NCBI RefSeq assembly: GCF_047511655.1
Contig: NC_133390.1
Location: 134,593,583 to 134,657,582 of the forward strand
Source: Castor canadensis
Lineage: Eukaryota > Chordata > Mammalia > Rodentia > Castoridae
Reading direction: 5' to 3'
Length of the DNA: 64,000 nt
A program made the translations under genes and the position numbers. The notes beneath the pieces were generated by a model that saw only the letters and a list, made by a program, of their open reading frames with translations, had not been told where the DNA came from and searched no databases. Positions 21,682 to 33,005 of the stretch are shown here, one piece after another (positions within the stretch are counted from its first letter, which is position 1; every line of letters starts with the position of its first letter).

Positions 21682-21876
21682 GTAATGAGAAGCCTAGGCT
21701 GGTAGATCATGAATTGGAGGCCAGCCTGGGCTCCATAGTGAGTTACAGACTATCCAGGGGTATAAAACCCTATCTCAAAATACCAAGTGCTTGAGATGTA
21801 GCTCAGTGATAGAGCCCTTGCCTACCATGTGCAAGGCCTTGGTAGGCAAGGCCCCAGTACCACCAAAAAAAAAATT
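21682..21876 (+). mobile_element. Composite SINE B1-ID inserted in the THAP12 pseudogene
   Basis: A 5'-short B1 ('ggaggccagcctgggctcc', 'ccctatctcaaaatacc') is joined to an ID unit ('gatgtagctcagtgatagag', 'cttgcctaccatgtgcaagg') and an A-tail. A short inverted duplication of 'gcaaggccttgg'/'ggtaggcaagg' occurs in the ID part. Confidence 0.8.
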
Positions 21877-22306
21877 GTAAAGGACACTTAAAGAGCTCAC
21901 TATACTTTGTCTTTATCAAATGAACTTAAACGAACAAGTTACAGTTACAGTTTGAGTGAAAGAGCCTGTCACTCTTGCTCCATACCTGGTTGTCATTTTA
22001 CATTCCTTTGTGGAGTCTACAATTCCACAGGGTGTTCAGCAGGTCAGTGTTGAATACTTCTATTTCACAGTTAAAACCGAATCAAAGGCCATCCATATAG
22101 GTAACTGACTTGCTTGTTTTCTTCTGTCTTTTTCCATGACTGAACCATCTGGATTTATAAGTGAAACCTACAAAATAAATACTTTGTGACTTATCTAAAA
22201 AGAATGTAGAAAGTATTGCTGTTATTTTGGGTGAAGAAAATTGATTTTGAATATTTATTTCAAAATAAGTAAAATACGAATTTTGTTTTGTAAAAAAAAA
22301 AAAAAA

Positions 22307-23375
22307 TTGTGAGACAATCACCCCAAGCAGATATGATCAGGGGGACATGGATTCCTAGAATTTTGTAGAGGTCAGGAGAAGGACACAGACTTCCTATAAA
22401 TCAGAAAAGACAAGAACTCTATCTGGATGTCACAAGACAGCAAACTGACAGAAGGGCCAGGGTCTCTCTGGATGCTTGAATGCACAGAGTGGTGATACTT
22501 TGCTGGAGAATATGTGGCAGGTTTAAAAGAGGGTAAACCGTGTCCCATCCTCAAGGAGCATGGATTGCACAGGACTAAGCAGATGCTTATCAGTGACTAA
22601 AGCCATCCCCATCACTACTAGAACTGAGCACCTTCCCTAACAGTCATCTAAATCCACACCAGCAGCCATCATCTCCCTCCTGGCTGCTGTCAACCTTTTC
22701 CTTGGACCAAAGCAGGAATTGGGAAGGGCTCCAGGAAAGAGTTGTCATACATTTATTTCTTAAAATGTTTATCTTGTGGGAATAAAGTGGCAGGATGAGA
22801 TAAAACTTTGTTTACATGATGTGAGTAGGACAGGCAGGCAGCTGGCTCGGGTGGAGGCATTTGCCAGCCTCGATTATTCTCAGAGCACTACAGCCCTGGC
22901 TTGAGAAATGTATCTTAATGTGAGCTTCAGCATTTTCAAATGGGAAGATTCTTCTGAATCAATCCAGATGTGTGCTAGGTCAGCCTTCAAGGAGTTTCTC
23001 ATAAACTGGTCATAGTTTATGAACGAAGTAGACAAGAAAGATATAGATTTAACACTCTGTGGGCTTTAGATGAACACATTTAGTTCTCAAGGAGAGAATG
23101 TTGGCATGAAGATCTGTGAGCTAAAGACTGAAGAAAAAGTCTGTATTGAGAACATCAGGTAAGATGTTTCTTTGTGTTTTCTGTCTGTCCCAGAATCCCC
23201 CGAAAGCCTTCAATTTTGGCCTGTCTACTTGGATGTGTTCCAGGACAAATGTGTGTCAATATGGAAGAATAGGACAGCATTGCATTGGAAGAAAAGACCC
23301 TAGGACATGATATTTACTAGAAGGTGGTGGGAGGCTCTTAGCTTTCTGCTTCCACACTCACTTCTATTTGCAATC
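22307..23375. other. Unassigned sequence
   Basis: No gene, exon or clear repeat recognised. Confidence 0.4.
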
Positions 23376-23540
23376 TCAAAAACCATTTCAAGCACATTCC
23401 CTGTTAATCTCACTGCTGCCTTGTGAGGGATTAGCAGAACCTATCAGAACCCTTTGTAGAGATGAGCTTGCAGTTTAGAGTAGTTAAATGCTTGATGGGG
23501 GAATTATACAGCCACATCATAGCAAAGCTGGGTCTTGAAG
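23376..23540 (-). mobile_element. MIR SINE relic (weak), reverse
   Basis: 'caagcacattccctgttaat', 'cactgctgccttgtgaggg' and 'gtagagatgagcttgcagtt' resemble the reverse MIR core. Diverged. Confidence 0.5.
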
Positions 23541-25309
23541 GACTGTCTACAATGGCTAGGCTCTTCCAATTTTATCAAAATTTTTGTTTGACAAGAAATT
23601 ATTTGGCAATTACTTGTAAATGAAACATACTTTTTGGCAGCAATACATCTCTCAGGATACATTATTTGCTTTACCACTACGTGCCTTGTTATAAATGGGG
23701 AATGGCCAGGCAGGGATAGCTGGTGGTGGCCTATGCTCTGTGTTCTCAGCAGCTGGCCTGTTCCACACATTCTGTATGCTAGATCTGAAGTCTGGGGGAT
23801 GGGGCTGAGGATGGCTCTCCAGTTAAATTTCTTTTAGGGAAAGTGAAAAATGGCAACAATCAATCCCATTTACCTGGAAGGCAGAAGCAATGAAGTTCTT
23901 TGTCTCTGACCACCTTCCTCTCACCCAGCTCCACCAGAGTCCTGCATAGGGCCTTCCGTCATTGCTGGAGCTCATTGCAAAGTTTCTATTTTCTTTAGTG
24001 AGGGATGCAGTTAATATCTAATCTCAGCTTTTCTCAGCCAGTCTGCTTTTTGTCACATTATTTCTGTAAAGATGAAATGACAATGAGAAGCCTTCATCTT
24101 ATCAGCAACTGTCATCTTTGAGTAGTTTAACCAGTGCCTTTGCTGTTAGGGACTGCCCAGGGTCATGGGTGGGGCCTCCTCATCCCTGCACATCATTCCG
24201 TGTGACCTTGTCTGCCTTCTTCCTCAGAGGCAGTGAGAAGTCTCACTATCTACAGTTGTTCATTGCTGAGAAACACAGGTTTCCCCTAATAAAAGGCACT
24301 TCACTAACCACTTGGGAAACTGGATTCGTCTGCAAGGCCACTGATTTTCTCAGAAGGATTGATGAAGTCCCAGCAATGCAGGACATGGGCAAGGAGCCAG
24401 AGAGCACATGCTCTTCTGTCTTGCTACATTGGCTGTATCCATCCTGCCCTCAGTGTCTGCCCCGTAAGGAAATACAGGGAGGGGAAGGCAGGTACCCTTC
24501 CCTTCAGATGCTCATGGACCTTTATTTTTCTTTCCTTTCCTGACTATGCCTGGGAACTGCATTTGTCTTAAACACAAAGCAAAACCAAACCCAAAGCAAT
24601 GGCCAGTATGGATGAGCAACCTGGATCACAGCAGAAACCAGGGCTGAGCAGAGCAGGATAGAGATTTGCTCCATTCCTCTTTCTTGTGAAAACACTCAGA
24701 GGGGCCAAAGAGGGAATGCTTTCCAAATCCAGTCCCCAGTGCTTCTTAGTGAGAGTGAGCATCACCAAGACGATATCAGAAGATATTAGACTACTCTCAC
24801 TCAATGGATAGTTTTGAGAGGCTGGCAGGATTTGTAACCCATGTACTCAGCTATGCAAGAACAAAATTTCTATTTTTTTCAAATTAACATCATTCTGACC
24901 CAGAAACCACTGCTCCTAGCTAGTATCCTGGGAATTGCCACCTCAGCTTCATTGGAGGTGCCTCTGACCTCCTCCAGTGGTTCAGCTTTCTGGGCTCCTC
25001 ACATTCAACCCCTAGAGTTTGTGACCTTCTGGGGTGTCACACAACTGAGCCCATTGGCAGCCTTCACTGTGAGGCCCATGGTTCCCTCACCCTCCAAGCT
25101 GATCCCCCCAGAGCACACTCCTCACTCTGGTCTCTCTCCCAGACAACACCAGGTGTCATTTCTAAGTAGCTTCAGCTTTTGAAAACATAATTAGGCAACT
25201 CAACTGTCTTGCAGACAAATGCTTCTTCCCCTCTGCCTCCCCAGGTGTGAGGAAGCTTGGAGCTTGTCAATCAGCCTAAGTGGGGCGAGCAAATGGGAAA
25301 ATGTCAGTG
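23541..25309. other. Unassigned sequence
   Basis: Open frames of 141 (24118-24543), 113 (24841-25182) and 78 residues occur, none with a domain or exon signature I can support. No clear repeat. This is the longest stretch in the first half without a named element. Confidence 0.4.
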
Positions 25310-25323
25310 GAAAATATAAAAAT

Positions 25324-25533
25324 TGCCAGGTGTGGTATTGCACACTTGTATTCCCAGGTACTCTGGGGACAGAGGTAGGAGGATGGCAGTCTGCAGGCAG
25401 TCTGGGCAAAGCGTGAGACCCTATCTGAAGAAAAAAAATAAAAGCAAAAGGGTTGGGGAAGTGACTCAAGTGGTAGAATACTTGCATAGCAAATCCTGAG
25501 TTCAATCCCCAGTACTGCAAATGAAAGAGAGAT
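25324..25533 (+). mobile_element. Composite SINE B1-ID with target-site duplication
   Basis: B1 ('gccaggtgtggtattgcac', 'agaccctatctgaag'), an A-rich linker, then ID ('gtgactcaagtggtagaata', 'gagttcaatccccagtactg'). 'aaaatataaaaat' before and 'aaaaatatagaaa' after form an imperfect target-site duplication, so the two parts inserted together. Confidence 0.88.
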
Positions 25534-25547
25534 AAAAAATATAGAAA

Positions 25548-25865
25548 CCAAATGATAATACATGGAGCGAGAATGGCCAGATTCTGTGTGTAGTCTTTCA
25601 AAGTCATTCTGCTTAGCATGTCTAGCAGTGAAACACTTTCTATCTCCAAAACATAGTTCTTATATTAAGGCATTGTCTGTTGTTACCACTTCAACCAGGA
25701 TCCATTACCAATGATGAGAAAGTCTCCATCATGGGGCAAAGCATGCAAAGACAAGGAATTCCAAGCTGGGCCTGTGTGGTGGGGCCTTGTCTAGGACAGT
25801 GTTACTAGCTGGGGTCAGGTGGTACCCACAGATGGCACCTTGAGGTTTCAGGCTCTTGGTTTCAT
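25548..25865. other. Unassigned sequence
   Basis: No gene or clear repeat recognised. Confidence 0.35.
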
Positions 25866-25965
25866 TTTTAAAATATTTATTTATTTATTTTGTACTGCTG
25901 GAGATCAAACCCAGGGCCTTGTGCAGAAGAGGCAAACATACTACCACCAAGCCATACCTCTGCCC
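25866..25965 (-). mobile_element. ID-type SINE, reverse
   Basis: 'tttatttatttatttt', 'ggagatcaaacccagggcc', 'accaccaagccatacctctg' are the reverse complement of an ID element with a TAAA-type tail. Confidence 0.8.
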
Positions 25966-26281
25966 ATCAGGATCCTGATTTGAAGGAGGATACATCCTGG
26001 GGCCCAGGGTGTCAGGTGACATCTGGAGGGAGAGGGAGGTGTTGCGGTTCACAAAACTGGGCAGTCTTCACTGTTGCCTGAGCAGTTCAGACCCAGGGCT
26101 GGGATGGTTATTCATGACTGTTCTCTTCAGGGGATTTTTCTTATGTTCCGCTGTTCCTTTCCTGTCCTTTTCTTCACAGGCCAGGAAGGGAGGTCTTAAT
26201 GTCACAGCAGGACCTAAGATCTCTAGGTTACTTGCATTTCCCCCCTTAGTGCAAGTCCTTAGATTGCTTTGTGCTTTCTTA
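25966..26281. other. Unassigned sequence
   Basis: The plus frame at 26009-26287 (92 residues) has no domain signature. No repeat seen. Confidence 0.35.
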
Positions 26282-26654
26282 GTTTAGATGTGGAATGTAT
26301 AGCCCAAAACCCATGAGTTGAAGGTTGCACACAGCTTGTAGTGCTATTAGGAGGGAGTGGAACCTTTAGGAGGCAGGGCCTAAGGGGAGGAAGTTATTCC
26401 ACTGGGGGTGTGTCCCTGTGGGGGATATTGGGACCCTACTTTTTTCCTCTTTGTTTCTTGACCTTCATGAGATGAACAGCTTTACTCCACTACAGGCTCC
26501 ATGCCACGATGTTCTGCTTTTAAGCCAGTGGTCAAAAACAACGAAGTTGACTGTCCATGAACTGAAACCTCTGAAGCCATGAGCCAAAATAAATCTTTTC
26601 CTTATTAAGTTACTTATCTCAGGTATTTTGTCATACCAACCAAAAGCTAATATA
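26282..26654 (+). mobile_element. ERVL-MaLR solo LTR (MT/ORR1/MST-like)
   Basis: Full family order: 'tatagcccaaaacccatgag', 'gtgctattaggagggagtgg', 'cctttaggaggcagggccta', 'tgagatgaacagctttactc', 'tgaactgaaacctctgaagc', AATAAA signal near 26590, and an end near 'aaagctaatata'. Near full length. Solo LTR fossil. Confidence 0.85.
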
Positions 26655-27562
26655 CTTAGTCTTGAATTTCTCTTTCTCTAAAAATGAAATATCTCTCTTT
26701 TAATTAATAGTCCTAGGTTACTTTAATTTTTTTTTTAGTTTGGGAAATTGGAACACATACCTATAAAATATTCCAGCAGAATAAGAAAGTATATCATGAA
26801 TGTGAACTCCCTCCTGTCTCTTCCCATCCTGGGTCTTCTCCTGAGATGCACCATGCTGTCACCATCTCTATCTCTTATTCCAAAGGTGGCAGAGGGTTCT
26901 GAGTGCTGGCCTGAGCTTGGATTTGCTTTGACTTGTCTTGGAGAATCATATCAATACCTACAGAAATATCTCACTTTCTACTAATGTATAGAGGGTATTA
27001 CAGTGCATAGACAGTTCATGTTTTTTTAACTCAACATCTTTTAATACATTTTAGGTATTATAATCTTAAGTCTTATGCATTTCCAAATAAAACTTCATTG
27101 TCTGTTCACTATCTCTGTATGTATATTTTTATCCTTAGATATATTTTTGCTGTTTCTGATTCTTTATTTGTATTTTAATTCCATCATGCTGCTTTTCCTA
27201 AAAATATTGGAGTACACATGTATGTGTGTGTTAGTTGTAAGTTACTTTAATTTTTTATAGATTAAGAAGAGACAAAAAAACCCAATAAATATTTTTTATC
27301 CCTGTGAGATTCATGCAGAGTGGGATACAAAATTCACTCTCTTGCTATGACTTTGTTGCCAAACACTTTATAGCTGACATAAATTTATCCTGGAAACTTA
27401 TGGACCTTTTTACTTAAAAGTAAACTTAAAAGTTCAGCTGAACTTAAAAGTTCAGCTAATTCCTCCAAGGAAATGGAAAGCAAGAAGCTGAATTTCATTG
27501 GTGTTCTTTCTTATTCACCTGTGACACAGCCATGGAATTTTGTGCAAGCACAACAGACTGAT
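26655..27562. other. AT-rich sequence, possibly an old antisense LINE
   Basis: 'tagtttgggaaattggaac' at about 26735 and T-rich text near 27020-27060 resemble reversed 3' parts of very old L1s, but the match is too weak to name. It also holds an 18-bp tandem repeat at 27423-27457. Confidence 0.3.
27423..27457. repeat. Short tandem duplication, 18-bp unit
   Basis: 'aacttaaaagttcagctg' (27423-27440) is followed directly by 'aacttaaaagttcagct' (27441-27457). The unit itself contains the near-palindrome 'agctgaact'. Confidence 0.9.
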
Positions 27563-27770
27563 GATAGTGCAAAGTAATCTGTTATATATTTTATAAAGAA
27601 CTAAAAGAGAGTAGCTTGGAGGCTCAAAACATAAAGATATGCTAAGGAGATGGAAGTGCTAACTACTCCAATTTGATCAGTATGTGCTATATATATGTGT
27701 TGACCTATCACACTGTAACCACAGATACATAATTATTGCATGTTAATTAAAAAGAAAAAATTTAAAAGAA
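27563..27770 (+). mobile_element. Old L1 LINE 3' end
   Basis: 'aaacataaagatatgctaag', 'aactactccaatttgatcag', 'atcacactgtaaccacaga' and 'acataattattgcatgttaa' followed by A-rich text match the 3' end of L1M/L1P-type elements in sense orientation. Confidence 0.65.
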
Positions 27771-28009
27771 ATTTTGTGCAGTGGTGAGAAGACTGAGTTT
27801 GTCAAAACAAACTTCAACCTAAATGTAACTGTTCGCCTTCATAAGGAGATTGTTTGGCCAAGGGATCTAATCCAAGGGAGTAAAGTGGGGGAGAGGAACT
27901 CATGGTTAGTCCATCTGAGGCCCTTCCAGTTTTGCCAGATGCCAATGCAGCACACAACTATTGAACTGTACTTTAAAGGTTTATACTACAATGAATGAGT
28001 GGAAGAAAA

Positions 28010-28120
28010 GAAAGGCAGAATGGATGAATGGATAGAGGATGGATGGATAGATGGATGGATGGAGAATGGAGGAATGGATGGATAAGCAGATGGAAGGATG
28101 ATAAAAAGGATGGATGGTTG
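28010..28120. repeat. (ATGG)n-type tetranucleotide repeat
   Basis: Imperfect repeats of atgg/gata units ('gatggatggatagatgg', 'ggatggatggagaatgg'). Confidence 0.9.
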
Positions 28121-28189
28121 GACTGTACTAGTAAAGAAATGAGTCTCTGGACCTACACAGGAGTTGAGAGATTGTTTTGACTTCCAAAT

Positions 28190-28385
28190 CTAACATTTTG
28201 TCTCTGTGAGTTTGGGTAAATTACTTAATCTGTCTAAATGAAGTCCTTCACCTCCAGCTTCTATCTTTTGAAATGTGGATTTAATAATACTTATAGAGGG
28301 TTTACATGAAAAATAAATTAGAGAATGGTGGGTAAAGCTCTTTACACAGTGCCAAATATACAGCAAATTCTTAATAAGTTTAATT
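28190..28385 (+). mobile_element. MIR SINE
   Basis: Sense MIR core: 'gtgagtttgggtaaattact', 'taatctgtctaaatgaagtc', 'gaaatgtggatttaataata', 'agctctttacacagtgcc' and 'cagcaaattcttaataag'. Confidence 0.8.
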
Positions 28386-28480
28386 TATTTGTTTATTTAT
28401 TTTTGTGGGAATGGGTTTGAACTCATGTCCTCACACTTGCTAGGCAGGTACTCTAGCACCTGAACCATTGGCCCTTACCT
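28386..28480 (-). mobile_element. ID-type SINE, reverse
   Basis: 'gggtttgaactcatgtcct', 'tgctaggcaggtactctag' and 'cacctgaaccattggccc' are a reverse ID element, placed at the end of the MIR. Confidence 0.85.
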
Positions 28481-30690
28481 TTATTTTACTCCATTTTATC
28501 CCCAAAAGGTTTTGAGCTAGCTTTGAAATTACACTTGATACATGTGCTGCAAATTTCTTTCCCAAGTCTACATGTTGCATTTTTACTCCTTTAATAATAT
28601 GTTTTGGTGAATTGGTTGTATTTTTAGGTAGTCTCATTCTTTTTTTGAAGCTGAAGCTTTTTGTAGACTATTTTTGAGAATTACCTACTCCAAGCTCATA
28701 AAATTATTCTCCTACATTTTCTAAAAGTTGTATCACTTTACGTTTCACATTATAGTCTGTGACTTCTCCGATAATGATTTCTGTGTATGGTATTAAATAG
28801 GGGGGGTCAAAGTTTATTTTTTTCCTCATGGAGGAGCAGTGGACTCAGTACTTTATTGAGGAGAGCATCATTTCCCATTGCCTCTCAGGAGTCCCTTTGC
28901 TGTAAGTCAAGTAGATCTGTTTCTGAATTCTCTAATTTTTCCCATTGTTCTTCTTGCCTATCTTTGTACCATTGTTACACTGTATAAGGTCACATATCAG
29001 AATTTACAAAGAACTTTTACAACAAAGAGAGACAATAAAAAAGCGGCCAGTGTATTTTATAGGCTTCAAGTCCATTTTAATTCTCCACTTATAATTGCTG
29101 ATTTAACGTGCATTTATTGAGTGTCTGCAGTGCACCATTCTAAGAATGAAAGTTATAACTCTTATTTACTTATTTCATATGCCTTTTTACCCATGCGTTT
29201 CACTTCCTTGTAATAGTATATAAGCACACAGAGAAGCAAATGTCTAGGTGATTTGAACATTCAGGACCCAGGTTATAAACACCAACAAAATCTTTGGTAA
29301 AGACAGTGAAACGAAGTGTAGCTTGCAAAGTCAAGGACACATGGATGAGATGGTGCTAGCCCAGGCTGCAGGTCACATTTATGTTAAAAATGAGAAAAAA
29401 GTCCAACAGGAAGGCACAAGATTGTGTTTTCATAGATATGAAACCAAATGCTCAGAGCATTAAAAAACAAAAAAACTGAAGTTCTCTTCTCCTGGAAGGA
29501 ATAGCGGACAACAAACCAAAGCAAGCTGAGAAAATGAGTGAACATCAAAGGGACAAATGACTAACATTTGACTCTTGATTAAACAAAAGATTTAGGAATT
29601 TTGACTATAGTACAATATTCGTTTCCATGTAAACATCTCAGGTATGAGAGAAAACTTGTTTCCCATTCAGTATTGTCATGATGACCATTGATGGAAGATA
29701 ACTGCAAGCCTTTGTCAAAAGACAAACATCAGTGAGTTCATGCAGTTGTGTTTAAGATTAGGATAGGAATTGTTTGGTTACACGTGTGGCATGTAATAGC
29801 CAGAAGACAAAAGTTATAAATACAGACAGGATAGGAAGGAAGGAACTGGGAGTACTAGGGTTTATTGGTCATCTGGCAGAATCCAAACACTACACAGAGC
29901 TATTGAAATGATTTCTTGAAGTATTCCAGTTCACAGTGAAAATGTGCCTGTTTTGTGATGTGACATTTAGTAAGTTAAACAGGAACATTTGGCTTTGATC
30001 ACAAGACATAGGTTGATAGAAACCAAGTTTCTGGCAACATCTTAAAACAGACTCTTATGACCTTGAAAAATGGGTTCTCTCTTCCTTTCAAGTTTGGAAT
30101 ATGAGTCTCCAAGGGCTTGAGCAACACTGAGTTTTCTAAGGCATGGCAAACAGTGCCAGCTTCAATACTTGAGTGTTTCTGGAGTCACCATGGATATGGT
30201 GGGTGTGGCTGCTGCCATGTTGAGTGCTGCATCCATTCCTCAGTTTATGCAGCCAGCATTCGCCTCCCACAGCATCAGTACAGTTCACTTTTTGTTGTTT
30301 CTTGGGGCAAAGAGAACACTGACACAGATAACTTGGGGCTGCCTGGCATACTAGGAATATAGGCTGAGTTAGAGTCCTGAGTACATTCCTGAAGCGTGTG
30401 ATGGGAAGTCCTTCTTCCCTGGGAACCCATCCTCAGCCTAAGCAAGGACGTGAAAATACCATATGCACTGTAAGTGAGATTTTCTACACTGTAAATGAAA
30501 CAAAGTCAAATATTAGGGATTCTATTTAATAGGACATTAGACTATAACAAACCCATTGCTGTTCTTGTCTAGCATTGCTTCATTTGAATATAAGTTTTCA
30601 TCCTACAAAAGCATTATTAAATCTCAACAGGAAGCATTACACCAAGCCCCAGGAATAGAAAAGATAGGACAAAAGTCAGGGTCAGGAGAA
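28481..30690. other. Unassigned sequence
   Basis: About 2.2 kb with no named element apart from a possible MIR tail near 29110 ('gcatttattgagtgtctgc'). Frames at 28787-29120 and 30117-30362 have no recognisable domain. The evenly worn text at 29240-30030 looks like an old interspersed repeat that I cannot name. Confidence 0.35.
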
Positions 30691-30696
30691 GAGTAA

Positions 30697-30785
30697 AAGG
30701 ACTGGGGATATAGATCACTGTCAGAGTGCTTGCTGCTTGGCTAGCATGTACGAGGCCCTGGGTTTGATGCCCCCATACTGTACAC
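30697..30785 (+). mobile_element. ID-type SINE
   Basis: 'actggggatatagatcactg', 'tgcttggctagcatgtacg', 'aggccctgggtttgatgcc' is an ID element of the older 'ggggatatagctcag' type. Confidence 0.85.
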
Positions 30786-30786
30786 A

Positions 30787-30832
30787 GAAGAGAGAGAGAT
30801 AGAGAGACAGACAGAGAGAGAGAGAGAGAGAA
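30787..30832. repeat. (GA)n microsatellite
   Basis: GA/GACA dinucleotide tract that directly follows the ID SINE, most likely grown from its tail. Confidence 0.95.
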
Positions 30833-31248
30833 GGGAAGCCTGTCAAATAATCCATGAGTCTATGAATTTTTGATAGGGCTATTAATAGAAGTATCTCCTC
30901 AAATTAATGAAATCGACTGTATAGTTAAAAAAAAAAAAGAACTCAGTCAGTGGCATGTAACAAACAACCTGAGTTGGAATAACATCTACCCACCATAGAA
31001 AGGCTATGATTTCCACAGTTTCAGGACTGGCAGAGAGCAGCGAATCTCAAGGGTGGGAAATGTTACCACACACCCTGGGCAGGAACAAGAAGGTGAAAGT
31101 TGTCAGAGCCCAGGCAGCAATATCTTCATCACTCTGTTTCAGTTTGCTTTCTTTATGTTCACAGATGAACTTCACTGCTAATCTTGGTGGGAGAAAGATG
31201 GTGCTCCTACCTGCAATCAAATTTTTGTGTGATATCTGGCAGCATGCT

Positions 31249-31300
31249 ACAACCAATTCCAATTCTGGACAACCAATTCTAATTCTGGACAACAAATTCC
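31249..31300. repeat. Short tandem repeat, 20-bp unit
   Basis: Units 'acaaccaattccaattctgg' and 'acaaccaattctaattctgg' (31249-31288) plus a partial third copy. The unit is not part of a repeat I know. Confidence 0.9.
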
Positions 31301-31439
31301 AGAATCCAGGGAGGTAACTGCTTGGACCAGTGTCCCGTTGGCAATCCCAGAGCTAGCTTCTCTCAGGGTGTTTAACCCTGTAACCACACCCAGAGGCACC
31401 CCCCCATTAGGTGATTGTTGATTTACTTGGCCTAAAGTG

Positions 31440-32060
31440 TCATCAGACCAAATGTATCATTCTATGCTTGTTTTATCCATGTAATTAACCTTAGCTCCTT
31501 GCTTTGTGGCACAATGACTCACTCACATGATTTACTTCATGCATTTAATAGCTGCATAGTATTCCGTAGAAGTGCTCTGTAGTCCATTTAACGATTCCCT
31601 TTTTCGATTTCAATAAATATTTAGGTTATTTCCATTTTTTCCTGTTATGTATTAAGACACATGCCTACACTCCCCCATAAATCTTCAAGTATTTCTAGAA
31701 AGAAATCTAAAGAAAGATGGAATTGCTGGATCAAAGGTTATATGACTTTCGAATTTCAATAAACATTACTGAATTACTACCTAAATGACAGCAGCATGTA
31801 AGTGATTATTTCTTACCCTATGATAACCCTGTATACTATAAATCTGTTAATTTTCCCTAATCTGAATGAATAATAACTTCTTATTGCTTTTATTTATATA
31901 TTTAATTGTTGTTTTCTGTGAAGACTAGGGAACTTGAACATATTTATGCATCATACATACATATTCTCTACCTGGATTTATTTAGTAAATTATTTATTTT
32001 CCTTGACTTTTTAAGTGACTATTTTTTGCATGAAATTGTCAGATAATTATATATATTAAA
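31440..32060 (-). mobile_element. Ancient L1ME/HAL1-type LINE, reverse
   Basis: 'agctgcatagtattccgtag', 'tttaggttatttccatttt', 'gaattgctggatcaaaggtt' and 'gaatttcaataaacattact' are the reverse complement of the widely shared L1M ORF2 end and 3'UTR. Very diverged. Confidence 0.7.
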
Positions 32061-32699
32061 GGACATGACTGGTTATTAAAAATAGTGCTTGTCTTTTTAA
32101 ATTTTGTTTTCATGTTTGGTGTCATACAAAACATTTTTTTTTGCCTCTAAGTAGTTAATTACGTGTCTTCTTTTCCCCTAATTACATGGATTTTATGTTA
32201 CTTGTTTGCTTTTGAAAGAAGAAAGTCAGGGTCTCTGACCCTCTAACCTCATCACTGTGATTTATTTTATAGCTTTGGAGCCAGATCTGTTTCCATTTTT
32301 GTTGATTTTGTTCAATCTATGGACCACCCTCTAGGAACCTCCTGCCTGTGGGAAGTTTCCATCCAGGGAGGATGCCAGTTTGGGGTTTTTTGCCTGGAGC
32401 AAGCTTGTTGGTTCCTCAGCATTATTTGAGTTGAATCGTTCAGGAGTATGATGCACTCCTTCAGAATCAGCTGGATTTCGTCTCTGGAATATCACCCACC
32501 TGTCAATCACACCTCACTTTTTCTGGAAGCTCCTCACCACCTCCTTCTCAATTTGCCTGCCCTTCCCCCAGTCCTGTGCTTAAAACTGAGGGCCAGAGCC
32601 TGGGAGATCCAGTGCCTCAGACCTTTGTGACCCCCGGGGGTTCAGTAAATGTGTGTCCCTGGGAGACACTGAAATCTTTTCATTTGTGATCTTATCAAA
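32061..32699. other. Unassigned sequence, possible LTR
   Basis: The stretch 32260-32680 has a promoter-poor, C-rich middle and ends with 'gacccccgggggttcag' then 'taaatgtgtgtccctggg', which is reminiscent of an LTR 3' half. I cannot name a family. Weak. Confidence 0.25.
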
Positions 32700-33005
32700 G
32701 CAGAATGAGGAAAAGGCTCAGTTGAGGGGAGTGAGGAGAGTTGGTCAAAGGACATGAAATTTCAGTATGCTAGGAGGAGTAAGTTTAAGAACACTGTTGT
32801 ACAGCACGGTGACTACGGTGGGTAAGAATGTATTGTGTGCTTGAAAATCAAGAAAGACTTTGAATGTTTAAATGTTCTCACTGAGAAAAGTATGTGAGAT
32901 CACGCATATGTTAATCAGCTCAATCAAGCTGTTACAACTGTGTACCTATTTCAATAAATATATACAATTTTTGTCAATATAAATGAATTTTTAAAAGAAA
33001 CAGCT
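32700..33005 (+). mobile_element. L1M LINE 3' end
   Basis: 'gagttggtcaaaggacatg', 'aaatttcagtatgctaggag', 'tgttgtacagcacggtgact', 'gtgagatcacgcatatgtta' and 'aataaatatatacaattttt' follow the L1M 3'UTR in sense orientation. 5'-truncated. Confidence 0.85.

Larger units (their letters stand above)
18978..22306 (+). pseudogene. THAP12: Processed pseudogene of THAP12 (PRKRIR / P52rIPK)
   Basis: THAP12 is a THAP-zinc-finger protein of about 760 residues that was first described as a regulator of the PKR inhibitor P58IPK. This copy has no introns and follows the parent from its first residues ('FCMVPNCTPKS', 'DLAFVSF', 18984 on; THAP finger, first C-x4-C pair visible) to its C-terminus ('KSELSVDNSETVKNT', about 21165). 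Between these lie 'SEDEIRALKQNKFK' (19295), 'ALLECYHK'-like text (19680), 'VGVIALGTIEG' (20110), 'SLNEVMENIDVYHEFWFEE' (20508), and 'EEHHADMYRSDWPNPD' with 'IYEALHLPDIKFSPNVQAL' (20790-20975). Stops and frame changes are scattered through it; the longest frames left are 20502-20705 and 20742-20999. A 3'UTR-like stretch runs to a 14-base A-tract near 22292. Two SINEs interrupt it (19471-19582, 21682-21876). I did not find a clear target-site duplication. Intronless structure plus A-tract argues for L1-mediated retrotransposition, not segmental duplication. I am confident of the identity; protein comparison is from memory. Confidence 0.93.

Noticed and set aside
28010-28120. CRISPR-like or VNTR array
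   Set aside because: Units are 4 bases long with no spacers; it is a plain tetranucleotide repeat.
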